DNA from: Gorsachius magnificus
Taxonomy: Eukaryota; Chordata; Aves; Pelecaniformes; Ardeidae
NCBI GenBank assembly: GCA_034008185.1
Contig: CM067089.1
Location: forward strand, 21,092,213-21,156,212
Direction of reading: 5' to 3'
DNA length: 64,000 nucleotides
Below the pieces are notes generated by a model. The model worked only from the letters and a program-made list of their open reading frames with translations. It was not told the DNA's origin and did not search any database. The translations under genes and the position numbers were made by a program. Every line of letters starts with the position of its first letter. Positions within the stretch are counted from its first letter, which is position 1. Positions 25,046 to 38,900 of this stretch are shown here, piece after piece.

Positions 25046-28000
25046 GCCCAGACTCCTGGTATTTTCTAGGTGCATGCCTGCTTCTCCCCTAGTATCTGGC
25101 AGAGGGATGGGGAATGAGCAGGAGAAAGGCAGTACTTCACCCAGTGCTCAGACCAACCAAGAGTCAGGGAAAAGAATCATATGTTTTTTACTTAAGGCTA
25201 AAACCAGATTGCTGTGTGTCCTGCCCAAAGACAAGAAGAAAGCAAAGCAATGCCATTTGCACCCTGCTAACAAGGTACTTAGTAAGAGACAGTGTATTCC
25301 AGGGCAACTAGCAGAGCTATTGACTTGAGCTTCATCAGTGAACAACATTCTTTATCTTTCTTACAATTCTTATCTAATCATCTATCTTTGCAATGATTTA
25401 GAAATGCATATAACTCTCATCCAAATGCCACCTGTAAGGCAATTAAGTTAGGAAAATGCCACCCCCCACCCCAAATTTAGTCAGTCTGTAGTTGTTACAC
25501 ATTGCTGTTTGCTTGCTCATTTGTAAGTTACTGACTTTTTTTTTTTATAAATAGTGTTTAAACATCTGACTGCAGAGAACCTCTTTCAGTATCTACAGGA
25601 AAATAATTTTAACAACCAAATAGACTTCCTGTCTTTTTTACTACTTGTTTGTCTTACCAACTACACTCAGTGCGATCACTAACCTGGGCTCTTTTGAGTC
25701 ATTTTCGTATTCTGATTTTTATGTGCTAGCTGGTTGTTGAACTTCTCAGTGTTGTGGAAAATATTTAAATTAATTAAAACTCATACAGAATTTTGTGTAA
25801 AGTGATAAACGTATGAAGAATATTAAAGATAATTAATATGGAAAAGACTGGAGTAGTCAATGAATGAGTAAACAAGACTAATGTATTTCTTCTAATGTCT
25901 TTCAAGCCTCTTTAATATCTAAATGATCCAGATATACTGCTTCGTTTTCCTAAACACAATCAGTTGTGCTGTCATGTACAAACAATAGTAGTTGTTAAAC
26001 CCAACATTTAAAAACTTTAGCCACCCACTCAAGGACCAAAAGCTACACTATATGGGCACAAATAGCAAATAATTTCTTCCCACAATAATATGGTAAGTAC
26101 TTATGAATAATCTGTCTAGAAATTGGCAGTTGGGAAAACAAACAATGAAGATGCATTTGCTGGTGAGTCCATCTGGAATCAGTAGATCTGTTAGTTCGCA
26201 GAAATGATCTATTTCACTGGAAAATTAATATGCAACCTTGACAAATTTTTATTAATAGATAAAATTATTTACTATTTCATAGGTCATCTGCTGTCTAATT
26301 GCAGTTGAAACTATCAGGCTTAACAAATGCCAGTGGGTTAAAAAACTATTTTTTCCTGTCTTTGCAAACTGCTGTGTCATATTTATTCCCATCTCAATGA
26401 GAGTTAGAACCTGGACACGCTGTAGCATAAATTGTGTTAGACTGTACTTTTTGCTCAAGGTAGGGTCACAGGAAATGTCTTGTTTGAAGACACTGAAAAG
26501 ACCGGCTCTCTTAGCTCAGAGTGGAGAGAAAAGAAGCAGGACAGATGAACTGTATCCTATCCTCTCTCACTTTAATACAGTGAAGCTGAAAGGAGGCAAA
26601 TTCAGAACTGACAAAAAGGAAACACATGTAAAGGCAGAGCCTGCAGGACTGGCTGAGGCAAATGGCACTGAACCTAGTGAGATTTACTGTTTAGAGGTAC
26701 CAAGCACTTCTAGAACATGTGGAATAGCGATAGGTAACAGAACTTTCCCTGAAACCTAAACCTGCACTTTCAGAAGTAATGCTGATCTCTATCATCGATG
26801 CAGTCAAGAACTTTTTTTTCCCACAGCTGCTTTCTGCATGGATCCTCCACCTTCTTCTGTAGTGTCAGGGAACACATAGATCCCAAGCTATATGTCTCAC
26901 TTTGTATATATGTCCCCCAGGTTTGGCTCCACCTGGCATTTTTGATGTTTCTAGTGACCACTAAAACTGTGAGCTCAAACCAAACCATGACCACAGCACA
27001 GTGTGATCAACAAACCTCACACAACTACAGACAGTAATTGTATAGAAAATTTCACTGCATTGAAAGGTTTGAACATCACAAAAAGATGAATGAAAATTAG
27101 TTATGGAAAATCCATGGTTTGTGGTTTCAATGAGAAAATTAGACAGAATTTTTCTTAGGGAGGGACAAGCAATTTTGGAAGTGCCCTTCCACAATACAAC
27201 ACAAAACATGCTGAAACTGCCACCCTTCTCTCTTCTGGTTCCAGAGCTGACACAGACATTCAATAGTTTGTAACACCACTTCCTTACCATCCTACCTAGA
27301 ATAACATCCTAAAGTTTAATCCTAATCATGTTCCTTTTAAAGGCAGGAAGAACGGAGTTGGCATATCAGGCCTCCTAGCAGTACGATCTTTCTCCTTTTA
27401 GCATTCACAGAAATCTGACCAAGAAATGGCAGCCAGCTTTTTTTTTTTTTGCTACAAAATGATGCATTCTTGCTCTCTGGAGAATGCTTCTAGTGTAGTC
27501 TTCCCTGATCATACCACAAAAGCTGCCTTAGTCCAGTGATCTTCAAACTGTGCTCTGTAGACCAATGGGAACCCGCAGACTTCATCTAATAGTGAAAAAG
27601 TACCTGAAAAAAAGCAAGTAAATATATATTCTTCAAAAGCCTATCTGAGCGTGATGGAGAAACACATCTTCATTGGAAAAAGTTCAGGGATCAATGAGTG
27701 AACAAATACCCTAATCTGGCATTTTGTGTCAGTAAACTCACAGCCCACTGCAGAAACACAGCCTGACCAGCTAAGCTTGACAGCAGCATGCTATGTCCCT
27801 TTTCACTGATCCAGAAACCGATGTTATGAGAAACAGGGGTTTGATTAAAATGACACAGGCAGTTGCTAGCAAAGACAGGAGAAGAACCAGTCAGCGGACT
27901 TCAAATTGTCTCCTCCTGTTTTAAAAAACAAAAACTTTTTTTTTATTCCAAGCATTTCTACTTGTGAAAAAGACACAAAACCCTGCTGTAAAATCACAGT

Positions 28001-31000
28001 ATTACACTGGGACTGCATGCAGTCCTTCACGAATTCCTTACGTCCCCTCATTTCTTCAAGACCCCCCTGTTCTAGTGGAGTGCCTTTCCTCCAGCAGGAT
28101 TTCCTTTCATCTGCACCAATTTAAATGTCCAGACTTCTAGACATAAGGCAAAAAAAAATCTTCCAGCATGACTCAATTATAGGAAGTTTGTTTTTCTTTG
28201 TCTCGTTAGGCTTCCTTCTGCCTGTGCAATATTTGTTTCACTCAGTTTTAATATGAGTATTTTCAATGAAAGAAATAAAATCTGAAAAAATTCTGGATAA
28301 GCCCCCTGGTTTATGTAACCCAGCTTAGATGAGACACTCAGTTAAACTTGAGACACATAAAAGACATCCCCTCTGCCTGCACGTTGGGCTTTACACAAGA
28401 GCTTGTTTTACACACAGGGAATCAAGTTCTGGTTCTGTTGGCATCTACGCTGTTTTGCTCTGATGTCAGTACAGGTGTAGCAGGCAACAAGACGTCGTAC
28501 TGGTCAGATGTGTGTGTAAACAAGTCTTAGTTCACAGAACACTTTAGTCGAGTATAAGAAGCAATTTGTTCACTGTGGTTTTATGCCAGTAGCCACCTAC
28601 AAAGGAGCAAGGGCAGTATTGCACACATTGGCCTGCAGTGGGATCTCCATGTTGCAAGAGGAAAATCCCCAGTCTTTACATGCTAGGACCAAACTGCGCC
28701 GCCCCTGCAGCTGGAGGAGGTGAGGACAGTACCAGAAATAAAGCTGATGAAAATACTCCCCTCTTCACTTTTGCATTTTGAATCAGTTCTGCCACTTCTC
28801 ATGATCTCCCACCTTTCTGTGCACAGAAGGCATCTATACATTGCATCACAGAATGTAAGTTGCTGTGGCTGAGATATGTCCACAAAGAAACTGCACAAGA
28901 GTTCTTACCTTTCCACCCCCCGCCAAAGAAAACAACCTCATGACATAAGGGAAAGCTCTCTCTCCCTGTAGCCTTGCTGCTTGCTTAAGCCTCACACCGT
29001 AAGCAGAGTGAAGAAGTTTGATTACTGGGGAGACCTCTAAGAATGTAGATCTAAACCAGCATTGGAAGAGGTTTTGAGATTCAGCAGCTGTTTATCAGCG
29101 GCCAGTTTTCCACACTTCCTCAAGATCACTTACAGCAACACAAAATCAGTGAAAGCATGTAACCGGTTAGATTTGGTACTGTTTCGTTCCGATCTAAATG
29201 ATACGCCAGGTGTAGCACACTGGAAAAACAGGCCCTTGGAGCGGGGTAATGTTGAAGCGATGCGCCAACATACTACTGGGGAGCATTACACAGCTGGACT
29301 TGTCTTTTTCCAGGAGAAACCTGAAACTAGGTTTCTAACCATAAAACTGTTAAGAAAACATGGCATCTTTCAGTAAGTACAGAAGAGAACATTTTGCAGC
29401 AATAGTACCAAAAAATCTTTGGTCCTATTTGTACTGGGCCAGGCTGATCTTAAAGTAAGTGATGTAAATCAGGAGTAGCAACATGGAATTATTCTGGATT
29501 TGCACTGGAATAAATGAGATCACAATCTGGCCTAAACTACTAATGGGAACTATAACCCTAACCACATATGAATGCAGTTACACCATGGAGTCCTTCATTA
29601 CACTTTACGGACACTTCACAGTAAACTGGCTGGCACCCAGATAAAACCAGATGGAGTGAAATTTGGCCCATTAAACCTTGCCATAAATATATTCCTTACA
29701 CAGTAAATGTTATTGGACACAAAATAGAGATGGAAAGATTAGAAGGAAACCACATCATCCCCTACTCAATGTAAGGTTGTTCCCTGTGCTCCATGTTTCA
29801 AAGCTTTTGTTCATTTTGGTTTTTAATTACTCCAGTGAAAGAGCTTCCACCACTGACCTTGGAAACCTGTGTTTCAATCCAGCCAGACTTCCAGTCTCAA
29901 CTTATGTCTTCTGAACTCAAAGGCATAATGTAACTGTTTAATCACTTTATGTTGGGAAAATAAAGCTGGGGTGCACAGCCAGTAGTTGGCCTGCAATAAA
30001 TCAGATGTTTATGTTAATAGGAAACAGCCATGTATTAATGTTCAACAGCAATACATTGGGAAGAATACAGTCTCCTGACTTATAGAAATCTCCCAAGAGA
30101 TGAGTGTAAAATATTGATCCCAACTGACAGCCTCAGATTCTCAGGCTGTCTTTTATCACTCAGATGTGTTTACTTGCTGATACTTCCATTATCAGCCTCA
30201 GCATCATCATGGGAACTCAAAGAAAATTTCTGTCCAGTGTGCAGCAGACCAACACTGGACTATATCATCAGTGTGGTGGAAAACAATAAGGAGCATATTG
30301 CAATGTCCTTTACTCTTAGCTGGGAAACTAGCGGTTTCTGATCGTTCTCTGTCTGAAATGGAATAATAGCAGGTGAGGCTCAGAGAGAGGCCACAAAAAC
30401 ATCAGACAACCTGAAAAAAATACTATACACGAGAGAGATAAATGCTCCCTTGAAGAACACATCATAAGCTATCAAGAGCAAGCCCCTAAATGGATTAAAA
30501 AAGTAATGAAAGGCTAATTAGATGAGCTGCAGTAACAATAGGCAGGGCTGTTGCTTCCCCCCCACACCCAGAGCAGTATAAACTCATCTGCTTCTGAGAC
30601 TAAGCAGAGCTCAAACCAAACTAGGCAAGAGAAAAATGTCTCATATGGGCAGGCTATAAAGAGAATTTGGCACTTTCTTTTAAAAAAAGCTGGAACTGGC
30701 CCATGTAGAAACCAGAGGATATACAAACTGGTCTAATGCAATACAATTTATGTGTGCCTGTGTCATTTTGTGAAGGACATTCCTCTTCCAGCTGTTAGCA
30801 GAACAGAGCCTATCATCCACAATTAAAGTGTGCAGATTCTATGTATCAGTAGCTAACAGTAACTCAAATACCCCAATTGCTTTCTTTAGTATATCCAAAA
30901 CCTGAAAGCCACAGGCCAACGCTACCCGCATTAGATCTGTACGCCTACTAAAGCCACACAGATCTTGTAAGCATGCATCAGGGCAGAATTTGTGCTCCCT

Positions 31001-31500
31001 GTCTACACAATAACATTGACAACAGGTCACATTCTGGGTGATCCAGGTTGAGCTGACTTTGTAAAAGATATTTCAAAAGTGGCAGAGCCTAAAACAGAGC
31101 TCTGATACACTGATTTACAAGTCACATCTTCTTTGGCAGTCTACTGGCCAGTTGTTGATGATCACAAATTTCAGAGTCTTAACTTCAAGTCCCTTTCAAA
31201 GCCAAGGAGATACATTTTATACTCAGACTCACAAATCTGATAACAGAGCTGACAGAGATAACATAAAGGAGTAAGAGTCCACCAAACCTGCTAGAAGCAG
31301 TAACTTCTTTTCTTTTAGCATATAAGCTCTGATGTTTTTAGTGCTTAAAGATTCCTCATTCAATGAGGTGGTCGTTACTTCTGTATTTACATTGTACTGC
31401 ACAGACACCAGCAAAACAAATACAAGCAAAGAAAACTGTCTGCAAAACAATAATTTTGTTCCCAGCTCTTTGCAAATTAATACTGCATGTGCATTCTTTT
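25046..31500. other. Intergenic gap between convergent RBP3 and ZNF488
   Basis: This 6.4-kb interval has scattered open frames of 60-120 codons without splice or composition support. I see short homopolymer runs (for example T12 near 27440) but no recognisable transposon ends and no RNA gene. Confidence 0.6.
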
Positions 31501-31506
31501 CACTAT

Positions 31507-31512
31507 TTTATT
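31507..31512 (-). terminator. Candidate polyadenylation signal for ZNF488
   Basis: TTTATT on the + strand is AATAAA on the minus strand, about 230 bases past the ZNF488 stop codon. It is the nearest canonical hexamer, but transcripts would be needed to confirm use. Confidence 0.35.
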
Positions 31513-31743
31513 TCCTTGAAAATAGATTGACAAGAGCTAGGTTGAGTTTTCAAAACTTACAACCCACTCAGACGTTTGTAAACATTTTATAGTTTTTTGA
31601 AAAGCATCTATTATAAATTATTGTAAACAGTGATTTCCTGTAAGAAATTAATGTAAACTCAAAAAGAAATTGATACAAGTGAATCATGTTCCCCATCCTT
31701 ACCCAACCTGCCCAGACCCTTGGTGAGACCTGCCTGCACAGCC

Positions 31744-32909
31744 CTAATTATGAGAAGTCATGTGCCGGGATAAATGATGGCGTTCTCGGAAGTACTCGTG
31801 GCAAATGGGACATGTTAGCTTCTCCTCTCGTCTCCTCTTGCACTGGGACTCAGTTGAGGAGTATTCTTTTTTGTGATGTGACCGCATGTGGAAGACTAAA
31901 TCGGACGTCATGCGAAAGGACAGGTTGCATTTGGCACACCAGTTCTGGGCAGCCACTCCAAAAGACGTGAAGGTGGGGGGAAGAAGAGTCAAGGAAGAGG
32001 AGGAGGAGGAAGAAGTGGTGGTTGTGTTTTGTAACTGTCCTCCTGCTTGTTTGGGCCACGGTTCTGAGGTATACGGGAATACATTGCTCTGAGTGATGCT
32101 TGTCTGCAGCATCTGAGCATTACACAAATCACTGACAAAGAACTTGGAATTGAGAAGAGTGCTGCAGCACATGATGTCTGTGGTGGCAATGAAGCCAGAC
32201 AGCTCCCCCAGGCTCTTTGGTGATTCACTCATGGGATGGGAAGAATTTATTGCAGCTCTTTCTGTTAGACACTTACTGGGTTTGCTGAAAGCACTCTTCT
32301 GTTCTCCTCGGGCTCTGGTGGGCCACACAAAGGAGAATGCACTACCAGAGGAGTTCAGCAACACTTCCTTTGATACCTGCTCTTTGCCAAGTGGGACCGT
32401 GCCATCCTCCTGTTCTGGCTCCTTTGGTCTCTCATTCCTCAGCTTCTCCTTCATCCTCCTGACCTCAGTGAAAGCACTCTGCTTCTGCTCTAAAGCATCC
32501 TTCCTAGCCATCTGCCTCCCTGAACTAAGCTTCCAGAAAGAACCAGCCAGTGCATGCTCTCCCCCAACCTCTTCCTTGCCTGCACAGTTATGTTCCTCAC
32601 TCAGATTATTGGTTTTCTCCAACAACACTGTTTTCCTGCTCCTGTTGTTCTCAGCATCTTCAGATTTTGCTCTCTTTTCTCCTGTAAGACCATGGGCATC
32701 ATCTTTGCAAGCTGCCATTTTGACCTCTAGATCCCTTGCCAGGCTGTGGAAATTCGTGGTCTGCTCAGCTAAGTTGCTCTTTTCAGCCTTAGGGGTCTGG
32801 AATTTTCTCCACAGCAGGGCGCTCTTCTCTGGGACACATAGGAAGCGGACATGGGAGAGATAGGGATGATCACATTTAAAGACTCGGTTGCATTCTTGGC
32901 ATCTCAACT
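31744..32909 (-). CDS. ZNF488: ZNF488 last coding exon (C2HC finger, linker, two C2H2 fingers)
   Basis: This 1166-nt exon has acceptor TTGTCTGTTTCTGCAG|AGTTGAG. It enters in phase 1 (G|AG = Glu), encodes ELRCQECNRVF, and ends TAG at 31746-31744. The LTLLPPTFTSFGVAAQNWCA to SFRMTSDL segment and the final FRERHHLSRHMTSHN are nearly identical to the C-terminus of PRDM8, the closest paralogue. The linker carries FHSLARDLE and KSAFSKP motifs that PRDM8 also has. The open frame extends slightly upstream into the intron, but the splice acceptor sets the true exon start. Confidence 0.93.
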
Positions 32910-35900
32910 CTGCAGAAACAGACAAAAGATGATGAGATTTGCAAAGTTAGAATCATCGATGGATGCAGATCCTGACCCTGTCATTGACAAAATCCAGAAA
33001 CACCTCTTGTGTCACACAAGATTACACATGGGAAAGCTAATGCCAGTGCAGAATCAGGCCCCTCACTGCTGTGAAAAACGGTTCACTCATGTTTGCCTCC
33101 ATGTGCTACTTGCAAAAATGTTTTCATTTAGAGTCTCAAGCCAAGCTTATATTACGTAAAATGGCCCGTACACAATGGTCTAGATACACCCGTATGGACT
33201 TTATGACAATTTGAAGTCTGAACCCCGATTTGGGTCTACATTTCCTAAGCAATGCACTGGCTTTAATACAGGCTGAATGTGAAATTCTATACACCCAAGT
33301 AATAATGTGGTTTAGACCTTGACTCTGAGATTTTGACATGAGCCTCTATTTTCTGCATAGGATACTCTAGAAGTTTAACACTTTCACAAATCATCTGACA
33401 ATAATGCCCGAAGCCCTTACTCATGCTCATTTGGCAAGCTGCTATATGCCTAAAGGCACAGATGCCTGTGGCACAGAAAATAATATTCAAAGTGAAACAA
33501 TGCCAGTGATGGGCAGGAGGAGTAGGGAACACGCATTGGCATGACACTGCTTGCTTCTGGCCTTCGGAGGTACTGCATCTCGGGCTCATTGGGATGATTG
33601 ATTGCCCATGGACAGATGGTGCATAGTTCAGTGACCAAGACACGTATTGCATGTCTTAACATTTGGGTACAGTATCCATGCTACATTATTTCACAACACA
33701 CAGCAGTTTTTAAATGCAAATGATGCCAGCCAGCACCTCAGGCCCAGGACACATAGGAAAGTTCATACTTTGGTTGGGTAGAACTACAAACCCCGAATTT
33801 GTAGGCTCAGCACAGCTTAGATCGCTTCCCAGACTACAGGAACTGAACTTTTTATAAGAAAACAAGGCTGCTGATTTGGGTGGAAATTATTCCTGGTACT
33901 TTAAAGTCTTGAGTCTAGATGTAGCATTTCTTGTGTAGATAACACTTTGGCCTGGTAAATGCATAGGGCTGACAGCATGGGTCTACACAGAAGCTAACAG
34001 AACACACTGAAATCGGTTTAAAAAATTTAGTGTTTTCCTGCTATGATGGCGTCTATATTAATTTAATATTAATTTACAGGCAAGTACATTGTCATGTAAA
34101 TTTACCAACTCATACCTTTACCAGCCTACACCTTTACTAACCAAGCTATATCAGATGTGTTTAAATCAACCAAAGGGAATGTAGAAAGGGGTTTGTTCTA
34201 GTCTAACTAGATCAAAGTTTGGAGCAAATGACAGCTGAAGTCAACCTTGGCATGGACCTGACAGTGATTTGCTTGGTCTCTCCATAAGCTAGATTTTTAT
34301 TTTTTCCAACAGTTACCAACTCCATTTCTTTTAGAGCAGTGAATTCCTAGCAATATCTCAGAATGAAAATCATGCCCTTTTCCTTGCTCCCACTGTCCCA
34401 AGCTAAGGAGGCAGGCTGTGCTGTGTGCAGTACTTTTTGGGTTGTTACCAATTTTTTACACCCCTGCCCTTTTACAAGATTAAAGCCAAACATGAGCCTA
34501 TACCTGATTCCTCAATGAGCTAAAAAAGGCGTATTTCCAACTGATATTTTAGGCTTTTAGGATTCCAAGGTTGTCAGGTGCATTGATGTCCATTACACAG
34601 CTCAAAAATTTCAGCATTTCAGTGCACCATTCTCTGCTGGAAAGCAGCAATGTAAATGGCATTGAGAACTGTAAATTTGTTCTTGCTCCAGCTCAATCCC
34701 CAAAGCAAAAGAGCTTTCCTTTTAGCTGACCAGCTAAGGATTTAGATAGGGTTTATTTTCTGTATTACAAAATCACCACATACTAAAGAAGTTGCAGGCT
34801 CATTTCAGTCCTCAGAGACCCCTGCAATCAACAATTTAGTACTTACCATTCTGGGGACTCTGAGCCTTTATCTCATTGAAACCCAAGAGACTGGAAAGCT
34901 CCTTGTCATACCAGACAAGCAGCTCCTCATTTTTGTTGATTTTCCTGGTAGACCGATAATATAACTGACTGTTTTCTAAGTAAGCTTCCAAGTTCTGCTC
35001 CTTGCTATTGGCAGCTGCTTGTACAAGTCTCATCCAAGGCAGTCCTGTGGGACTGTGCACAGATGTAACGTCCACCTGTGAGACAGGACACAAAAAATGG
35101 GAAGTTTCAGGTCTCAGGACCCAAAATAGATTTCCATCAAATTCAAGAACAAAGCCTGTTTTCTGCCTCATGCAGTGCCAGTATGCCAAAGCTGTGAGCC
35201 CTGTTCCTACACCAGTGTCACCAAATCCAAAATCATCACATGCAGAAGGCTTCCCAGTGTGAATGCTGTGAGCTCTGGGAATAGCATGGGAGGGAGAAGG
35301 AGACACCGATGGTCACATGTAACTTCTCACGGCAATGCCAGGGCTGGTACTTTGGTCAATCTCTAGCCCACTCATGGCAAGGATGACGTTCTCTGTCCGA
35401 CACAGGTTGTCCCATGGGACTGTGTCAGGTGTGGATCACAGAGGTACAGAACGTGCGCTCCTCTGTAACTAGGGATCTCAATCCCATGGGAAAATGGGAT
35501 ATGAGTGAGGAGAGATGCGGGTGCTGTGGCCTGGGAGGCGTGAGATGCACAGACCCCTGGATCATGCAGTGTGAGCCCAGAAATGAACACATGCATGTGG
35601 AGTTTTCCATGACATAAGAGGATATGGATCAGGAGGTGTAAGAATAATCTTGGGGTTTTAATTCAACACCCCAAGGACACAACATCTGCATACATAACTC
35701 TTTGGCTAGATCACATAAAAATTAGATTTTAATAAATATAACTAAGAAGCACTTACATGATCTCTTTCCTTTTTCAGAAATAAAATTATATATTCCTATT
35801 CCTGCCTTTGATGAATCAATTAAATTCATTTCAAGGTATCTAAACAGGTAAAAACTGATCAGATGAATATTTTTCATTAAATTCTTTCTGAGAGTTGCAA

Positions 35901-38900
35901 GGGGCTGATTTACTTTCAGTATGTGTGCATTCAGAAATACCAAACAGATTAAGTTAAAAAATGTTGCTGAGGTTGCAAGGTCAGGCACTCAGAAGTTAAA
36001 AAAAATAATAATATTAGGTCTACCGCTCAAATTAAATTTCCCTTGGGTGTGTATGTTACAGTATACTCCTCGGTCACATATACTCCTTTCTCCACAGGAC
36101 TCCTGAGTCATCAAGTCGCAGGTTGACCATGCTCTGGAAAGAATATAACTATAAAGCATTTGGGTTTGTCTTCTTCATTCAGTGTGCAGCTCCCATTTTA
36201 GTTACTTTATTGCATTTGCTCTGAATAGGGAATGATTTATTTCTTTATAGGTTTTTCCTTGGTGTTTACCACAGCAGATCTATGTCCTGTGCAGCATTTG
36301 AAAGATGGGGAAGATTTTCATAGCTTGGAGGCTGAAACACAGGGCAATCAAGGGCAACATTTACACGCATAAAAAGCCTCAACTAATTTTTGAAGCACTA
36401 AGTCATTGTTTAGAAAGGAAGAAGTTTGGAAATGAAAAATGTCTAATGACAAGTATGATCTAAATTTCACCCCAAGCAATGTATAGCTCTTTGTTCTTGC
36501 TTGCATGGCAGCCACTCATTGGTGTTTGCTATCCGAAACAGTATTTTGGCTATTTCTTTTTGGTTTAACTCCCTCCGACTATTACCTACCATGAAAAGTG
36601 TGACCACATCAGTAGCTTGAATACGAGGATAAAACATTAAGGGACTATTAGGATAAGAGTTAATGATTAGGATAAGAGTTAATGAGCATAGAGGAGAGAA
36701 TGAATTAGCGTGCCCTGTAACTGGTTCTCTCTAAACGCCATGGAAATTAACAATGATTGAGAAATACAAAAGTCTGACAGCAACACAAGCACACCCACCC
36801 ACACACAGTGGTTGTAACTAATAGCTATGACAGAGGCTGTCATTTATTAGTTTCTGTGTTTCAGAAATACAGAGCATCCACCCAGCGCTCTAAGCAAAGT
36901 CAAAGGGAGCACAGCTCCTCCAGGAACCAGGTCTCTAGGGAAAGAGCTGAGAGAGCTTAAAGAAGCTGGGGAGGAGTAAAGGCCAGAACATAAGTTCTGG
37001 GTGCTGTCAACCAGAAGCATGCACCAGCTTTAGTTTTTCCATGTGTTTAGAGATGCTACAAACCCTGCAAGTCCACCCTCCTCTGGAGATGGCAATCCCT
37101 CAGATGAACCCTTTGCACCCATATATGAGGTAAGGGCTTCACAGCCCAACAGGCTCAATCACAGCTGTGATATGGAGGCAATGTGGCTTCCTTGACAGAG
37201 GCTGGAGGAGAAGGGTGAGAATAAGACTCTTCCTTGGAACCCACAAGAAGCTGTAAGGGGCAGAGGAACTCAGTGGGACAGACAGCTTTGTAAGGGGATG
37301 GTTTGCTTTGCTGGGGTCAGTGACTGGCTGGAAAGAATCACCTGTGCCAATGGTTGCCAAGGCATTTTCTTTGCCCAAGCATAGAAATTGGCCCAAGGAG
37401 CTCAAATTAAGAGTCTCCAAGAAGATGAGACAAAAAACACAGAGCTCCCTTTTGGACTAAACATAAAGCCCAGGATAAGGAAACCCTTGTTAGAAATAAC
37501 ATTCCCCAAAGTGATGAACATGAACCTCAGCTGCAAAGAATCCACCTTGCCAAATCATTCCTGTGTGTATTCTGTTTGCACCATAGCCAGCATATCAAAA
37601 CCTGTTTCTTGTTTGGCACCTCAGTACCATGATAACAATGTAGTATCATGATAGAATTGTTAATTGATTGTCCACACACAGAGTTAGGAGCTTAACAGTA
37701 GTTTCTAATTTCTGGAAGGCTCACTTTTAAATATGAGTAGCCAACAGGATATGGGACCACTGATTGCACGTGAAACAGCTACTTACACAGAATTTGGTGT
37801 ATTTACTGCCAAAAGACAGAGATCTGAGCCAACTCAGGTGTCCAGTTTCATGGCTGCATGACAATTACTTATCTCAAATGTAGCAAAACACTAAAACCAT
37901 CCCTCTGGAGGGTTCTTCCAATGTAGAAACCCTCTGAGGCTCTTTCTTCAGTCTATAGTCATTCCAAAACTCCCAGGAGAAATACAGAAATATTCCATAA
38001 ATAAAGGCTCATTTCAGGAGAGGTCTTCCTCCAAAGAGCTTACAGTTCTCCTGGAGTACTGATAACACTGTCCAAGCAAGCAAACTTGTGCCAGACTCAA
38101 ACAAGTAGTCAGAAAACCTCTGAAGCCTCTTCTCTAATTTGTTTCAAGCAAAAGTGTCAAATGGGTATCTCCCAACAGCTGCATCTTCCATATTACACAC
38201 ACTCCCTGGGATTTCTCTCCTCCAGAGTACAGAAATCTTAGAAGAACATGGATCTCTCCCAGATCCATCCATGCCATAGCATGTGGGAAATTTGCTTGCC
38301 CCACATTGTGAAACACTACTTCCCGTCTTCATCTAGACCAGTGGTGACTGAAATGCACTCCAAGACCCAGAAAGCCAAGGTAAGACGCCAGCATGAGAAA
38401 TATGCATTGTCCAAATGAAAATGTTATGGTAAACAGTGGCTAGGGAACAAAAAAAAATTCAGGAACTAGAGCTGGAGAGTTAACACTCCATCACAGTCCT
38501 TTCACACTGACCTTCCCTACATGATCATTCCTTTGTTTCACAGACATATCTCCGAGGCTTCTCTACAGTGATAGAAAAGTGCAGCTGTAACACAGACAGA
38601 TATAGCTAAGGTAACTTTAGGAGGTCCATGTTGGAGCAGTAAGTTGTGGCTGTCTGAATATTGTGTGGACTAGTTGTCTGACTGATATCTCCTACAGTTC
38701 ATACAGCCTGTGCTGAGAGCACTGCCATTGTGATTTTCCTTTACAGATAACTGAGCAAACTGGGGTAATGCTTGCTCAGACCCATCAGTAAATGCTGCAG
38801 ATGTGCCACCAGTGCAATGCCACAGCCTTCCCTCTCTGCTATCCCATGGCGGTCACACCTCCTGATAAGCCTCCATTGTCCTTAGTAAGGACAAAACCTG

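Noticed and set aside
26397..26759. 120-codon frame on + between RBP3 and ZNF488
   Set aside because: No splice context, domain or recognisable family; length is within what chance allows in this much DNA.
32144..32863. 239-codon open frame on + opposite the ZNF488 last exon
   Set aside because: It is the antisense shadow of the zinc-finger exon. The minus-strand frame has the PRDM8-like motifs and correct splice junctions, while the + frame has none.
35076..35306. N-terminal extension of the PR-domain exon frame (MSPSPSHAIPRAHS...)
   Set aside because: A good acceptor at 35076-35077 coincides with the point where PRDM8 similarity begins, and the upstream exon joins there in phase 0. The extension is intronic.
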